Assembly (NCBI RefSeq): GCF_035784015.1 | Contig: NZ_JALKOW010000001.1 | Direction: 5' to 3' (one strand) | DNA from: Comamonas sp009360615 | Lineage (GTDB): Bacteria; Pseudomonadota; Gammaproteobacteria; Burkholderiales; Burkholderiaceae_C | DNA length: 64,000 nucleotides | In this document: piece after piece, positions 53,618 through 64,000 of the stretch | Layout: each line of letters starts with the position of its first letter | Numbering within the stretch: the first letter of the stretch is position 1 | Notes under the pieces: model-generated | Told to the model about the DNA's origin: nothing | Seen by the model: only the letters and a program-made list of their open reading frames with translations | The model's database searches: none | Position numbers and translations under genes: made by a program

Positions 53618-54784
53618 GATTCCGTAGCGCCCCGCATCGCCATGGTGGCAGGCGAGGCCTCGGGCGATCTGCTGGCTTCGCTGTTGCTCGACGGTCTGCG
53701 TCAGCGCTGGCCCGATGCAAGCTCCATGGGGATCGGCGGCGACCGAATGCAGGAGCGAGGCTTTGATGCCTGGTGGCAGTCCGAGCGTCTGGCCGTGCAC
53801 GGCTACAGCTGGGAAGTCCTGGCCCGCGTGGCCGAGCTGCTCGGAATTCGCAAAAAGCTGCGTCAGCGCCTGATTGCGCATCCGCCCTCGGTCTTCGTGG
53901 GCGTGGATGCGCCCGACTTCAACCTGGGGCTGGAAACCGGCTTGCGCGAAGCGGGCATCAAGACCGTGCATTTTGTCTGCCCCTCGATCTGGGCCTGGCG
54001 CGCCGATCGCGTGGAGAAAATCCGCCGCGCGGCCGACCATGTGCTGTGCATCTTTCCGTTCGAGCCCGAACTGCTGGCCCAGCATGGCATCGAAGCCACT
54101 TACGTCGGCCATCCGCTGGCGCAGGTGATTCCCTTGCATCCCGACAGGGCGGCTGCGCGTGCGCGCCTGGGCCTGGCCGAAGAGGGGCTGGTGCTGGCCT
54201 TGCTGCCCGGCAGCCGCCGCTCCGAGGTGCGCTACATCGCCTCGGGTTTTTTCAAGGCGGCAGCGCTGGTCCGCAAGGCGTTGCCGCAGACCCGGATCGT
54301 GGTGCCGGCCGTGCCTTCCCTGTACGAAGAGGTGCAGCGCATCGCCGCCGAGGCAGGCATGCAGGAGCAATGCCTCATCGTCAAGGGCCAGTCCCACGAT
54401 GTGCTGGCGGCCTGCGACTGTACGCTGATTGCCAGCGGCACCGCCACGCTGGAGGCCGCGCTCTACAAGCGCCCCATGGTCATCAGCTACAGCATGCACC
54501 CCTGGAGCTGGCGCCTCATGAAGCGCAAGCAACTGCAGCCCTGGGTGGGGCTGCCCAATATTCTGTGCGGCGACTTCGTCGTGCCCGAGCTGCTGCAGGA
54601 TGCGGCAACGCCCGAGGCACTGGCCCAGGCCGCGCTGGGCTGGCTCAGAGCCAGCCAGGATTCTCCTGTCACCATTGAAGCGCTGGTTGAGCGCTTCACC
54701 GCGCTACATCACGAACTGCGCCGCGATACCGCCGAACTGGCTGCCCATGCGATCCAAAAAATCATTGCCACCCCCGCTGCTTGA
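53588..54784 (+). CDS. lpxB: Lipid-A-disaccharide synthase
   Basis: LpxB joins lipid X and UDP-diacylglucosamine to the lipid A disaccharide. The 398-residue protein has AMVAGEASGDLLASLL, VDAPDFNLGLE, the CPSIWAWRADRVEKI motif, YVGHPLAQVIP and the C-terminal SGTATLEAALYKRPMVI. The start is uncertain: the ATG at 53588 is used; a GTG at 53573 would add five residues encoded inside a dispersed repeat. The first residues differ from homologues. The 3' end overlaps rnhB by 38 bases. Confidence 0.95.
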   Translation: MPNKQAQAAADSVAPRIAMVAGEASGDLLASLLLDGLRQRWPDASSMGIGGDRMQERGFDAWWQSERLAVHGYSWEVLARVAELLGIRKKLRQRLIAHPPSVFVGVDAPDFNLGLETGLREAGIKTVHFVCPSIWAWRADRVEKIRRAADHVLCIFPFEPELLAQHGIEATYVGHPLAQVIPLHPDRAAARARLGLAEEGLVLALLPGSRRSEVRYIASGFFKAAALVRKALPQTRIVVPAVPSLYEEVQRIAAEAGMQEQCLIVKGQSHDVLAACDCTLIASGTATLEAALYKRPMVISYSMHPWSWRLMKRKQLQPWVGLPNILCGDFVVPELLQDAATPEALAQAALGWLRASQDSPVTIEALVERFTALHHELRRDTAELAAHAIQKIIATPAA

Positions 54785-55478
54785 GCAAGGCTGCCTGCCC
54801 TGGCATCCGCCCGGGCTGGTTGCCGGGGTGGATGAGGCAGGGCGCGGCCCGCTGGCCGGCCCGGTGGTGGCGGCCGCCGTCATCCTAGACGACATGAAGC
54901 CGATAGCCGGGTTGAATGACTCCAAGAAGCTCACGGCCAACCGCCGGGAGGTGCTCTACGATGAGATCCGTGCCAAGGCGCTTTGCTTTTGCATAGCCCA
55001 GGCATCGGTGCAGGAGATCGACGAGATCAACATCCTCAAGGCCACGCTGCTTGCCATGCGCCGTGCGGTGATGGGCTTGCGCCTCAAGCCCGTGCTGGTG
55101 CTGGTGGATGGCAATCAGTTGCCCCAGATCGATGTGCAGGCCGAGGCCATCGTCAAGGGGGACTCGCTGGTACAGGCCATTTCGGCAGCTTCCATTTTGG
55201 CCAAGGTCACGCGCGACCGCTGGTGCGAGCGGCTGGACGCCCAGTATCCGCAGTACGGATTTGCGGGGCACAAAGGCTACGGCACGGCCGCGCATCTGCA
55301 GGCCTTGCGCACCCATGGCGCGACGGCCGAGCACAGGCGCTCCTTTGCGCCAGTGGCCCAGGTGCTGCAGGCAGGGCAAGTGTGCGAGGGCGGTACGGCC
55401 CAGCCTGTGCTCTGTGAGACCGGGCTCTCGGGGGTGACGTCGAACCTGTTGATGTCGCAGGCATCGCTCTACGCCTGA
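54747..55478 (+). CDS. rnhB: Ribonuclease HII
   Basis: RNase HII removes ribonucleotides from DNA and RNA-DNA hybrids. The 243-residue protein has the active-site GVDEAGRGPLAGPVVAA motif, LNDSKKL, VDGNQLP and the later Asp in TRDRWCERLDAQYPQYGF. The start at 54747 overlaps the 3' end of lpxB by 38 bases in another frame. Its C-terminus of about 45 residues after the RNase domain is longer than usual and low in obvious motifs. Confidence 0.95.
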   Translation: MRSKKSLPPPLLEQGCLPWHPPGLVAGVDEAGRGPLAGPVVAAAVILDDMKPIAGLNDSKKLTANRREVLYDEIRAKALCFCIAQASVQEIDEINILKATLLAMRRAVMGLRLKPVLVLVDGNQLPQIDVQAEAIVKGDSLVQAISAASILAKVTRDRWCERLDAQYPQYGFAGHKGYGTAAHLQALRTHGATAEHRRSFAPVAQVLQAGQVCEGGTAQPVLCETGLSGVTSNLLMSQASLYA

Positions 55479-55604
55479 TACGTGCCTGACCGGTCAGGGC
55501 CTGCAATCCCGACTGCGGTGCAGGGCCGGCCAGGGCCCATTATCTTTTTGTTTCAAACTCGGCCAGGTGCTGGCATGCCGGGTTTTTTTTTCTCAGAGGT
55601 CGAC

Positions 55605-56396
55605 ATGGCTGCACGCCCCCAGGTCACGGATATTCATTCGCGTGACAACGCTTTCGTCAAGGAACTGCGCCGTCTGTCCCAGGACAGCACGGCCTACCGC
55701 AAGCAGGGTCAGGTCTGGCTGGAGGGCGATCATTTGTGTCGTGCGGCCCTGGTGCGGGGTCTGAAACCCAAGGTGGCTGTGTTCGCGCAGTCCTTCTGGC
55801 CGCAGGCACCGGAGGAGTGGGTGCAGGCCGCCAGCAAGGTCGTGGTGCTGGCCGATGCCTTGTTCGACGAGATCAGCAGCCTGGAGTCTCCCGCCCGCAT
55901 GGGCTATGTGATGGACTGGGACGCGGCAGTGCGGGTGCAGCCGGGGGCGGCTACCGTGGTGCTGGACCGCGTCCAGGATGCCGGCAATGTGGGCAGCATC
56001 CTGCGCAGCGCGTCGGCCTTTGGCTTCACCCAGATCGTGGCGCTCAAGGGGACGGCCGCTCTGTGGAGCCAGAAGGTGTTGCGTGCCGGAATGGGGGCTC
56101 ACTTCGGCCTTCTTCTGATCGAGGCGGCCTCGGTCGAGCAGGTGCAGGGTCTGCAGGTGCCCCTGGTAGTGACCAGCTCCCATCAGGGGACATTGATTCA
56201 TGAAGCCGACCTGCCCTGGCCCTGTGCCTGGGCCATGGGCCATGAAGGGCAGGGTGTGGGCGAGGCGCTGATGGGCATGGCACAGCACCGCATCAGCATT
56301 GCCCAGCCCGGAGGTGAGGAGTCACTCAACGTGGCTGCCGCCGCTGCGATCTGCCTGCATGCGAGCAGCGTAAGCATGCTACGCCGCAGAGGGTAA
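55605..56396 (+). CDS. SpoU/TrmH-family RNA 2'-O-methyltransferase
   Basis: The 263-residue protein has the three SPOUT motifs of the SpoU family: VVLDRVQDAGNVGSILRSASAFGF, AWAMGHEGQGVGEAL and ISIAQPGGEESLNVAAAAAICL. These form the knotted SAM site; members methylate the ribose of rRNA or tRNA. An N-terminal substrate-binding region of about 95 residues is present. Which RNA it modifies cannot be told. The ATG at 55605 is used over an upstream frame start at 55482; it lies 126 bases after rnhB. Confidence 0.92.
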   Translation: MAARPQVTDIHSRDNAFVKELRRLSQDSTAYRKQGQVWLEGDHLCRAALVRGLKPKVAVFAQSFWPQAPEEWVQAASKVVVLADALFDEISSLESPARMGYVMDWDAAVRVQPGAATVVLDRVQDAGNVGSILRSASAFGFTQIVALKGTAALWSQKVLRAGMGAHFGLLLIEAASVEQVQGLQVPLVVTSSHQGTLIHEADLPWPCAWAMGHEGQGVGEALMGMAQHRISIAQPGGEESLNVAAAAAICLHASSVSMLRRRG

Positions 56397-56433
56397 TCCC
56401 GGGGCGCTTCAAAGGGGTGAAGCGGACAGAGCC

Positions 56434-56439
56434 TATAAT
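56434..56439 (+). promoter_or_regulatory. Candidate -10 box of the carAB promoter
   Basis: A perfect TATAAT is found 135 bases before the carA GTG, in an otherwise gene-free 172-base spacer. The -35 region is weak and overlaps a hairpin at 56404-56423. The leader RNA would be about 125 bases. Confidence 0.5.
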
Positions 56440-56568
56440 GGGCGGCTTTCAAGCATTCCTTCATACGCCTAGCGACGCTTCCTCGCCATTCCCTGCAGAC
56501 ACAAATGTCCCAGCGCACATGCCGGGGCTTCGTTGGGCGTAACCGTAATTAAAAAACCGGAGAACCCA

Positions 56569-57733
56569 GTGCTTTTGTCTCTCAAGGGAAATTTCCCATC
56601 CGCCATTCTGGCGCTCGCAGACGGCACGGTCTTTATTGGCAACTCGATTGGTGCGCAAGGCACCACTGTTGGCGAAGTCGTTTTCAACACCTCGCTGACC
56701 GGCTACCAGGAAATCCTCACCGACCCCAGCTATTGCCAGCAGATCGTGACGCTCACGTATCCGCACATCGGCAACTACGGTGTCAATCCTGAAGACGTCG
56801 AGGCTGACAAGATCCATGCCGCAGGTCTCATCATCAAGAACCTGCCTTTGCTGGCCAGCAACTTCCGAAGCACCCAGACGCTGTCCGAGTACCTGACCGC
56901 AGGCAAGACTGTCGCCATTGCCAACATCGACACCCGCAAGCTCACGCGGCTGCTGCGTGATCATGGTGCGCAGAACGGCGCAATCGTGGGCCTGGCCGCT
57001 GGTGAAGAAGTCACCCAGGCCAGGATCGACGAGGCCATCGCCGCCGCCAAGGCCGCGCCCAGCATGAAGGGGCTGGACCTCGCCAAGGTCGTGACCACCG
57101 TCAAGTCCTATCCCTGGACCGAAACCGAATGGAAGCTGGGTCAAGGCTACGGCAAGCTTGAGGCGCCCAGGTTCAAGGTCGTGGCCTACGACTTCGGCGT
57201 GAAGAAGAACATTCTGCGCATGCTGGCCGAGCGCGGCTGCGATGTGACCGTGGTGCCTGCCCAGACGCCTGCCAAGGACGTGCTGGCCCTGAATCCCGAC
57301 GGTGTGTTCCTGTCCAACGGCCCTGGCGATCCCGAGCCTTGTGACTACGCCATTGTCGCTGCCCAGGAGATCATGGCCGCCAAGAAGCCTCTGTTCGGCA
57401 TCTGCCTGGGTCACCAGATCATGGCGCTGGCCTCCGGCGCCAAGACCTTCAAGATGCAGAACAGCCACCACGGCGCCAACCACCCCGTGAAGGACCTGGA
57501 CTCCGGTCGCGTCAGCATCACCAGCCAGAACCACGGTTTTGCGGTGGAGATCGATTCGCTGCCCGCCAACGCCCGTGCCACGCACATCAGCCTGTTTGAC
57601 GGCACGCTGCAAGGTCTTGAGCGCACCGACGTGCCTGCCTTCTGCTTCCAGGGCCACCCCGAAGCATCGCCCGGCCCCAACGATATCGGCTATCTGTTTG
57701 ACCGCTTCACAGCGCTGATGGAGAAACACAACA

Positions 57734-57741
<8 letters not shown>
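56569..57741 (+). CDS. carA: Carbamoyl-phosphate synthase, small subunit
   Basis: CarA is the glutamine amidotransferase subunit that supplies ammonia to CarB for carbamoyl phosphate (pyrimidine and arginine synthesis). The 390-residue protein has ALADGTVFIGNSIGAQG at the start and the class I amidotransferase site GICLGHQIMALASG (Cys about 272) with the His/Glu pair in FQGHPEASPGP. The start codon is GTG at 56569, with GGAG seven bases upstream. The stop overlaps the carB start by eight bases. Confidence 0.97.
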
Positions 57742-60985
<3,244 letters not shown>

Positions 60986-61002
60986 CAAGGCTGATGCCCG
61001 AA

Positions 61003-61029
61003 GCAGCCCGCAATGGCTGCCGGGTTTTT
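61003..61029 (+). terminator. Terminator after carB
   Basis: A 6-bp stem (61003-61008 with 61015-61020) followed by CGGGTTTTT just after carB. A second hairpin at 61080-61107 (9 bp) lies in the greA leader. Confidence 0.55.
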
Positions 61030-61205
61030 ACCGGATTTGTGCTGCGGCAAACACGGCATAATCTACGGTAATGTATTTGAACCGCCGCGCGGCAACGTGC
61101 GGCGGTTTGCTTTTGGGGCACAGGCCCCTGTTTGACGTTGTCACTCAGGCCTGTGCGAGAGGTGCCGCGCTGGGCGCGGCGTTTGCTGAATTTGGAGACT
61201 CGATC

Positions 61206-61682
61206 ATGGCCACCATCCCAATCACCAAGCGCGGAGCAGAAAAGCTCAAAGTCGAACTGCAACGCCTGAAGACGGTGGATCGCCCCGCCGTCATTCAAGC
61301 CATTGCAGAGGCCCGTGCCCAGGGCGACCTCAGCGAAAACGCCGAATACGAATCCGCGAAGGAGCAGCAGGGCTTCATCGAAGGCCGCATCCTCGAGGTC
61401 GAAGGCAAGCTGTCCGCCGCGCAGGTCATCGATCCGACGGAGCTGGATGCCGGCGGTCGTGTGGTGTTTGGCGCGACCGTGGACCTGGAAGATGAAGACA
61501 GCGGCTCGGCCGTGACCTACCAGATCGTGGGCGAGGACGAGGCCGACCTCAAGCACGGTCTGATCAACGTCTCCAGCCCCATTGCCCGTGCCCTTATCGG
61601 CAAGGAAGAGGGGGATACCGCCGTGGTGCAGGCGCCGGGCGGCGAGCGCCGCTATGAAATCGTGGGCGTAAAGTACATCTGA
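61206..61682 (+). CDS. greA: Transcription elongation factor GreA
   Basis: GreA rescues backtracked RNA polymerase by stimulating cleavage of the transcript. The 158-residue protein has the coiled-coil with the catalytic acidic tip (ARAQGDLSENAEYESAKEQQGFIE) and the C-terminal FKBP-like domain. The ATG at 61206 starts the family-typical MATIPITKRGAEKL; the frame open upstream to 61071 is not used. A dispersed repeat lies downstream. Confidence 0.97.
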   Translation: MATIPITKRGAEKLKVELQRLKTVDRPAVIQAIAEARAQGDLSENAEYESAKEQQGFIEGRILEVEGKLSAAQVIDPTELDAGGRVVFGATVDLEDEDSGSAVTYQIVGEDEADLKHGLINVSSPIARALIGKEEGDTAVVQAPGGERRYEIVGVKYI

Positions 61683-61795
61683 TCACCCCTGAGGCGCTGC
61701 GCGCCTGCCCCTCTCTCTAAGCGCTTCGCGCTGCGGGGGGGGCGATGCCCTGCTGCGAGGCGGCTCTTGTCCGGCATCACTGGTTTGCGCTCTGC
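61683..61795. repeat. GC-rich dispersed repeat after greA
   Basis: This spacer begins with a CCCTGAGGCGCTGCGCGCCTGCCCC core and contains AAGCGCTTCGCGCTGCGG followed by a GGGGGGGCGATG tract. It looks like a dispersed palindromic repeat that I recall from Comamonadaceae genomes, with mirrored GCGC arms and C- and G-runs that can pair. It lies between greA and the DUF4149 gene. Confidence 0.55.
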
Positions 61796-61815
61796 CATGC
61801 TGAAATTTCACCATC

Positions 61816-62235
61816 ATGTTTGAACGCCTGCCCGTTTTCTTTGCGGCTCTGTGGTGGGGCAGCCTGAGCGCCATCGGCTTCGTGGCCGTACCCATGCTGT
61901 TTGCCCATCTGCCCACGCCGGCTCTGGCGGGTTTTATGGCGGCCAAGCTGTTCGCCGCCCAGACCTGGATTTCCATTGCATGTTGCGCTCTTCTGCTGGT
62001 GTTTTCAAAACGAAAACATGCTGAAAAGATTGAGCAATGGGCACAGGCAGCTATCGGTTTTGTGATCGCCGGCATGTTGCTGGCGCTGCTGGTGCAGTAC
62101 GGCGTATCGCCCAGGATCGTGGCGCGCGAGAACCTCAGGCTCTGGCACAGCGTGGGCACCGGCATGTATGCGCTGCAGTGGCTGTGCGCCGCCATCGTGC
62201 TGTGGCGTGTGGCGGGCGCACGCAAGCCGGCTTGA
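61816..62235 (+). CDS. DUF4149 inner-membrane protein
   Basis: The 139-residue protein has four hydrophobic segments (about 9-30, 45-63, 75-96 and 110-130), with PAAKLF-like AAKLFAAQTWIS and LRLWHSVGTGMYALQW motifs that match the DUF4149 family. In related genomes this gene usually follows greA and precedes yhbY and ftsH; here a Kdo hydroxylase follows instead. Function unknown. Confidence 0.85.
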   Translation: MFERLPVFFAALWWGSLSAIGFVAVPMLFAHLPTPALAGFMAAKLFAAQTWISIACCALLLVFSKRKHAEKIEQWAQAAIGFVIAGMLLALLVQYGVSPRIVARENLRLWHSVGTGMYALQWLCAAIVLWRVAGARKPA

Positions 62236-62281
62236 TCCAGTGCAAGCCTGTTCCATCCGCGGGGAGTAAACTGCCGAAGCC

Positions 62282-63166
62282 ATGGAATCTCAAATCGTAA
62301 GAATCGACGCGACGGACTGGAGCAATGTCCGGGGACGCGATGAATGGACTGCCGCCGTCGAGGCCGGCAAGGTGCTGTACTTTCCGCAGCTGACCTTCCA
62401 GCTGACCGAGCAGGAGAGAACGCTGCTGCGCCCCGATGTGCGCGATCCCAAGACGCGCAATATCAGCCTCAATGTGGACGGCTCCATCAAGGGCGTGGCG
62501 GGCGATGTGGCCACCCGGCAGCAGGTGGCGGCCATGGTCGGACGCTTTCGCGAGCAGGCCAAGGCGTTGATCGCAGGCCTGTTTCCTGCTTATATGCCGC
62601 AGGTGCGAATGGCGCCCACCAGCTACCGGCCCTCGCAGGTGGAGACGCGGGCGCAGTCCTGGCGTGCCGACGACAAGCGCATGCATGTGGACGCTTTTCC
62701 TTCTCGGCCCAACTATGGCGAACGCATTCTGCGCGTGTTCACCAATGTCAATCCCGACGGCCAGCCGCGGGTCTGGCGTGTGGGCGAGCCGTTCACCGAT
62801 GTGGCCAAGCGCTTCGTGCCGCGTGCCAAGCCATACAGTGCCTGGCAGGCCAAGGTGCTGGAGCTGCTGCATGTGACCAAGTCCTATCGCAGTGAATACG
62901 ATCACCTGATGCTGCAGCTGCACGACGGCATGAAGGGCGACGCCGACTACCAGAAGAACGCACCGCAGGAGACCGTGGCGTTCGCGGCAGGTTCCACCTG
63001 GGTGTGCTTCTCCGATCAGGCCGTGCATGCCGTCATGTCGGGCCAGTACATGCTGGAGCAGACGCTGTTCCTGCCGCCCGGCAGCGAATACAACCCGGCG
63101 GCCAGCCCGCTGTCCATACTCTCGCGCATGAAGGGGCATCCGCTGGTCGATGCCAAATATCGCTGA
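62282..63166 (+). CDS. kdoO: Kdo hydroxylase family dioxygenase
   Basis: The 294-residue protein is of the KdoO family, Fe(II)/2-oxoglutarate-dependent enzymes that hydroxylate C3 of Kdo in lipopolysaccharide to make Ko (D-glycero-D-talo-oct-2-ulosonic acid). The HxD iron motif is visible in KRMHVDAFPSRPNYG, with conserved basic residues RIFTNVNP-like downstream and the C-terminal LPPGSEYNPAASPLSIL. There is no signal peptide or transmembrane helix. It is not next to the waa genes but to greA and DUF4149. A glycosyltransferase is convergent. Confidence 0.9.
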   Translation: MESQIVRIDATDWSNVRGRDEWTAAVEAGKVLYFPQLTFQLTEQERTLLRPDVRDPKTRNISLNVDGSIKGVAGDVATRQQVAAMVGRFREQAKALIAGLFPAYMPQVRMAPTSYRPSQVETRAQSWRADDKRMHVDAFPSRPNYGERILRVFTNVNPDGQPRVWRVGEPFTDVAKRFVPRAKPYSAWQAKVLELLHVTKSYRSEYDHLMLQLHDGMKGDADYQKNAPQETVAFAAGSTWVCFSDQAVHAVMSGQYMLEQTLFLPPGSEYNPAASPLSILSRMKGHPLVDAKYR

Positions 63167-63188
63167 TCCATCGGTCAGGCGAGCACAA

Positions 63189-63226
63189 AAAAGGCGTTGA
63201 ACCTTGCGGTCAACGCCTTTTGTTTT
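63189..63226. terminator. Bidirectional terminator
   Basis: A perfect 12-bp stem (63189-63200 with 63210-63221), with flanking A and T runs, lies between the convergent kdoO and glycosyltransferase genes. Confidence 0.85.
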
Positions 63227-63250
63227 TGAGGCTGCAACAGCAGTCGTCCT

Positions 63251-64000
63251 TCAGCCCCAGGCCTTCTCGATCCACCTGGCCGGCTCGATATGGCGAAAGC
63301 GCTTGTTGCGACGGCCTTCCAGTGCGTCGGGCGGGTTCACCTCGCCGTGGAAGATCACGATGCGCGCATCGGCCGGAGGCAGCGGCTCCTTCCAGTAGTT
63401 GGTCGGCCAGGTCGGAATGCAGTAGTACTTGAAGCTGGGGCACCAGGCGGCAGGCCAGTAGTCCAGCTTGCCCTGCCGGTGCAGAAAGTGCGACAGGTAC
63501 TCCTGCTCGTTGCGGTACTTGGCGCGCATTTCTTCGGTGTGCGCCCGGAAATGCTCCAGCACATCGGCATGGGCACCCAGCTCGAAGCGGTAGACTGAGG
63601 AGTTGCCGACAATGCGCTCGCCGAAGCGCCAGAAACGCGGGTAGTCGTGAATGATGCGGAACTCGCCAGGAAGCGTGAAGAACTCGTCGAGGCTGCCCAC
63701 GATCACCACATCCAGGTCCAGGAACAGCGCCTGACCCTTGAGACCGTGCAGGTCCCGCTCGAAGGTGGTGAGCTTCTTCCAGGCGCCGTCACGTTGGCCG
63801 GGAGCCAGATGAATGTTCAGGTCGGGAATGGGGAAGCACTCCACCTCGGAGCGAATCCCCTCTGTGCTGTCGGTCAGGCAGACAAAGCGAAAATCTCCGC
63901 TGAGATGGCGGCGCACCATGGCGTAGAGTCGGTTGACGTACTCCGGGCCGTATTTGGTGCCCCATTTCATGCAAAGAATATGGCGTGGCTGCTGTGTGGT
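63251..64000 (-). CDS. Glycosyltransferase-like protein (5' end beyond the window)
   Basis: The frame on the minus strand stays open to the window edge: the residues before MKWGTKYG are QQPRHILC, so the true start is probably outside. The visible 250 residues have CMKWGTKYGPEYVNRLYAMVRRHL, a DxD-type FLDLDVVIVGSLDEFF motif and YCIPTWPTNYWKEP, which point to a GT-A-type glycosyltransferase. The sugar and acceptor are unknown; an LPS role is possible from the neighbouring kdoO. A terminator follows the gene. Confidence 0.75.
   Translation of the reverse strand, partial: TTQQPRHILCMKWGTKYGPEYVNRLYAMVRRHLSGDFRFVCLTDSTEGIRSEVECFPIPDLNIHLAPGQRDGAWKKLTTFERDLHGLKGQALFLDLDVVIVGSLDEFFTLPGEFRIIHDYPRFWRFGERIVGNSSVYRFELGAHADVLEHFRAHTEEMRAKYRNEQEYLSHFLHRQGKLDYWPAAWCPSFKYYCIPTWPTNYWKEPLPPADARIVIFHGEVNPPDALEGRRNKRFRHIEPARWIEKAWG

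Overview
The window is a contiguous stretch of chromosome from a high-GC betaproteobacterium, most likely a Comamonadaceae member close to Comamonas or Delftia. This rests on the gene order (glnA-orf-ntrBC, carAB-greA-DUF4149, and the long rpsB-to-rnhB cluster), the protein sequences, and dispersed intergenic repeats that I recall as typical of this family. The species is an inference. I see no prophage, insertion sequence, CRISPR array, integrase or secretion cluster. Most of the window is core genome with short gaps.

Layout. 1-4.5 kb: end of glnA, a secreted coiled-coil protein, then the nitrogen two-component pair ntrB/ntrC and an unknown gene. 4.5-9.7 kb: xthA, two small lipoproteins, a PPP-type phosphoesterase, and folA/thyA (folate and dTMP). 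9.7-14.5 kb: a GlcD-type FAD oxidase divergent from a LysR regulator, a DUF2069 membrane protein, and a YihY-family protein with a long N-terminal extension. 14.6-20.3 kb: accessory housekeeping genes (DUF962, two alpha/beta hydrolases, a PoNi-like immunity protein, a GNAT enzyme, MetY, a CBS protein). 20.6-26.6 kb: aroC, a UshA-like lipoprotein nucleotidase, nrdR, glyA and a membrane-anchored lytic transglycosylase. 27.5-34.3 kb: a giant AsmA-like DUF748 protein and a DUF349 protein. 34.4-37.6 kb: three tRNA-Leu(CAG) genes on the minus strand and rnr. 37.7-40.7 kb: nnr and an amidase.

41-55.5 kb is the conserved translation and envelope cluster rpsB-tsf-pyrH-frr-uppS-cdsA-dxr-rseP-bamA-skp-lpxD-fabZ-lpxA-lpxB-rnhB. 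It runs from ribosome and elongation factors, through isoprenoid and phospholipid precursors, to outer-membrane protein and lipid A assembly. It is followed by a SpoU methyltransferase, carA-carB, greA, a DUF4149 membrane protein, a Kdo hydroxylase and a glycosyltransferase that runs off the window. The Kdo hydroxylase acts on the lipid A-Kdo product downstream of the Lpx enzymes.

The least ordinary signals are: a good match to the ZTP (pfl) riboswitch upstream of glyA, which may also control nrdR; an apparently orphan PoNi-type (DUF1911) immunity gene; an 870-base gene-free gap with a possible structured RNA ending in a terminator; three tRNA-Leu genes whose terminators show compensatory changes; and a dispersed inverted repeat that appears to have supplied the N-terminal codons of lpxB. 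I do not see a clearly new multi-gene system.
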